6,402 bases of DNA from Candidatus Woesearchaeota archaeon (GTDB lineage Archaea > Nanobdellota > Nanobdellia > Woesearchaeales > GW2011-AR4), in the NCBI GenBank assembly GCA_018303645.1, contig JAGVXR010000042.1:1-6402 (forward strand). The letters are read 5' to 3'. This document shows positions 5,005 to 6,402 of this stretch, piece by piece. Position 1 is the stretch's first letter. Each line of letters begins with the position of its first letter. A model generated the notes under the pieces. The model saw only the letters and a program-made list of their open reading frames with translations, did not search any database and was not told the origin of the DNA. Made by a program: the position numbers and the translations under genes.

Positions 5005-6402
5005 ATGCATCCAGCCTACAATCTAATAAAAAACGCGAAGATTGGAAGTATTGTGCCAGTTGTAGAGGTATTGCCATATGCTCTACAGCCAGTTGAGTAT
5101 TTTGCAAAATTATCAGATTATGGAAATAAAAAACATTCTGTTCTTTTTGAATCTGCCGATATTGTTCCAAAGTATGGCGAAAAAAGCTTAGGAAGTGCTA
5201 ACCCGTGCTTAAAGGTTGTAGGACAAAATGAAAATTTTGAGATAATAGCATTAAATGATTTGGGAGTTAGATTTATCAGATTCTTAAAAAATGATTTTAA
5301 CTTTTGTGATGAGGTTGAATATAAAAAAGACAGAATAAGTGGAAAATTCAAACCAAAAAGAAAAACCGTTAGCGAAGAAGAAAGGTTAAAACTTCCAAAT
5401 CACATGGATATAATACGCAAGATTGCTTTTAAATTTAAACCAACTTTAAAGGCTTTTGTTCCTTATGCAGGTCTTTTCGGATGCATATCGTATGATTTCA
5501 TTGACCAATTTGAAGATTTGCCTAAAAATAAAAAATATATTACAAAGGATCCAGACTATATCTTCTATTTTCTTGATAATCTATTTTTAATAGACCATAA
5601 AGAGAATAAGACATTTTTTGTTGCCAATGCTTTAATAACAGACGATATCAGCAATGCCTATGAAGAATGTATTTCTAAAATTGAATATTATAAAAAAGCC
5701 ATAAATAAAAATATTGAAAAACCAAAGAGCTATTCAAAATCTAAATACAAAATTGAAACAGATATGAGCAGGGAAGAATTTATAGAGCTAGTTAGGAAAA
5801 TAAAACAGCATATAATATCGGGCGATGTATACCAAGCTGTTCTTTCAAGAACAATAAGTTTAGATTTCAATAAAGAGCCTCTTGACATTTATAAGAAATT
5901 AAGAGAGCTAAATCCAAGCCCCTATATGTTTTATATTAAAAATGACGATGGTGTTTTACTGGGTTCATCACCTGAGATGAGCCTAAGAGTGCAAGGTGAT
6001 GAAAAGAAGATTGCTGAAATTAGGCCAATTGCAGGTACAAAGCCAAGAGGTTTAGTAGGAAACAAAATTGACATAGACCTTGACTCAAGGTATGAAACTG
6101 AACTAAAAATAGATGCAAAGGAGATTTCTGAGCATATAATGCTTGTCGATTTAGCAAGAAATGATGTAGCAAAAATATCAGAGCCTGGGACAAGATATGT
6201 TGACGAGCCTTTTGTTGTTGAGAAATATTCCCATGTGCAGCACCTTGTCTCTAATGTAAGAGGAACTTTGAAAGGTAGCTTAGATGCATTGCATGCGTAT
6301 GTGGCAACAATGAACATGGGAACTTTAACAGGCGCTCCAAAAGTAGAAGCTATGAAATTAATTAGAATATATGAAAAAACAAAGAGAGGTTTTTATGGCG
6401 GA
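5005..6402 (+). CDS. trpE: Anthranilate synthase component I (3'-truncated), proteobacterial-type
   Basis: TrpE turns chorismate into anthranilate, using ammonia delivered by a TrpG glutaminase; it is the first committed step to tryptophan. The frame is open for 466 codons to the window edge, stopping within RGFYGG; about 50-60 C-terminal residues are missing by comparison with the roughly 520-residue family. The N-terminal domain has FESADI (48-53) with Ser50, and the catalytic domain has NPSPYMF (303-309). Both contribute to the tryptophan inhibitor pocket in enteric TrpE, so the enzyme is probably feedback-inhibited. Catalytic-domain motifs: GDVYQAVLSR (273-282), EIRPIAGTKPRG (338-349), DLDSRYETELK (358-368), HIMLVDLARNDVAKI (377-391), YSHVQHLVS with His413, and MNMGTLTGAPKVEAM (436-450). 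FEDLP (169-173), RND followed by VAKI instead of LGK/GR, and LDALHAY (426-432) point to the subfamily typical of proteobacteria. trpG is not fused in the visible part and probably lies downstream. Confidence 0.96.
   Translation, partial: MHPAYNLIKNAKIGSIVPVVEVLPYALQPVEYFAKLSDYGNKKHSVLFESADIVPKYGEKSLGSANPCLKVVGQNENFEIIALNDLGVRFIRFLKNDFNFCDEVEYKKDRISGKFKPKRKTVSEEERLKLPNHMDIIRKIAFKFKPTLKAFVPYAGLFGCISYDFIDQFEDLPKNKKYITKDPDYIFYFLDNLFLIDHKENKTFFVANALITDDISNAYEECISKIEYYKKAINKNIEKPKSYSKSKYKIETDMSREEFIELVRKIKQHIISGDVYQAVLSRTISLDFNKEPLDIYKKLRELNPSPYMFYIKNDDGVLLGSSPEMSLRVQGDEKKIAEIRPIAGTKPRGLVGNKIDIDLDSRYETELKIDAKEISEHIMLVDLARNDVAKISEPGTRYVDEPFVVEKYSHVQHLVSNVRGTLKGSLDALHAYVATMNMGTLTGAPKVEAMKLIRIYEKTKRGFYGG

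Noticed and set aside
5118..6317. Minus-strand frames opposite trpE, including one of 128 codons (5931-6317)
   Set aside because: trpE is unmistakable across the same span; the antisense product is a composition shadow.
2739..6402. A phenazine-like cluster (isochorismatase + DAHP synthase + anthranilate-synthase-like enzyme)
   Set aside because: The hydrolase is on the opposite strand with its own promoter and has the Cys nucleophile and GVATDYCV signature of amidohydrolases, unlike PhzD; TrpE has standard anthranilate synthase motifs and no fused PhzE-type glutaminase in view.
1..6402. tRNA, rRNA, CRISPR array, insertion sequence or known riboswitch
   Set aside because: I saw no cloverleaf, no regularly spaced repeats, no transposase and no terminal repeats; the only notable non-coding stretch is the aroF leader.

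Overview
The window looks archaeal and, I infer, comes from a small-genome lineage, possibly DPANN (Woesearchaeota- or Pacearchaeota-like). Reasons: an archaeal-length RtcB RNA ligase near its partner archease; an ACT-domain protein of what I take to be an archaeal family; and promoters with TATA boxes of the TTTATAAA type lying exactly 30 nt upstream of a start codon with no Shine-Dalgarno site, meaning leaderless mRNAs. The phylum assignment is a guess from overall style and was not tested.

Left region (1-2363, + strand): a compact cluster of rtcB (5' end cut off by the window), a ZIP-family metal transporter and archease. The gaps are 10 nt and 1 nt, so this is almost certainly one operon. 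RtcB and archease form the 3'-phosphate/2',3'-cyclic-phosphate RNA ligation system used for tRNA splicing and RNA repair. RtcB needs Mn2+, which makes the transporter between them suggestive.

Middle region (2372-3990): three genes each with its own leaderless promoter. They are a one-domain Rieske [2Fe-2S] protein (+), then on the minus strand a nicotinamidase/isochorismatase-family cysteine hydrolase converging on it, and an ACT-domain protein with a basic N-terminal half.

Right region (3991-6402, + strand): a roughly 185-nt intergenic region divides the ACT-domain gene from an aromatic amino acid operon made of a type I-beta DAHP synthase (aroF) and anthranilate synthase component I (trpE, cut off at the right edge). 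These two genes look different from the rest. They use strong Shine-Dalgarno sites, look more AT-rich by eye, and have bacterial-type sequence features: TrpE resembles the proteobacterial subfamily, and the DAHP synthase keeps the linker of the long bacterial enzyme but lacks its regulatory domain. I infer that the operon was acquired from bacteria.

The most interesting point is the aroF leader. A TATA box sits 31 nt upstream of an ATG that opens a 23-codon reading frame with two Tyr codons and, second from last, a single Trp codon. A potential hairpin ends over that Trp codon, and the aroF Shine-Dalgarno site follows 17 nt after the stop. Together with the divergent ACT-domain gene, whose promoter is back-to-back with this one, the region looks like a control node for aromatic amino acid synthesis: a candidate archaeal leader-peptide (attenuation-like) device, a candidate ACT-domain regulator, or both. 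This is a hypothesis from layout, not a demonstrated system.
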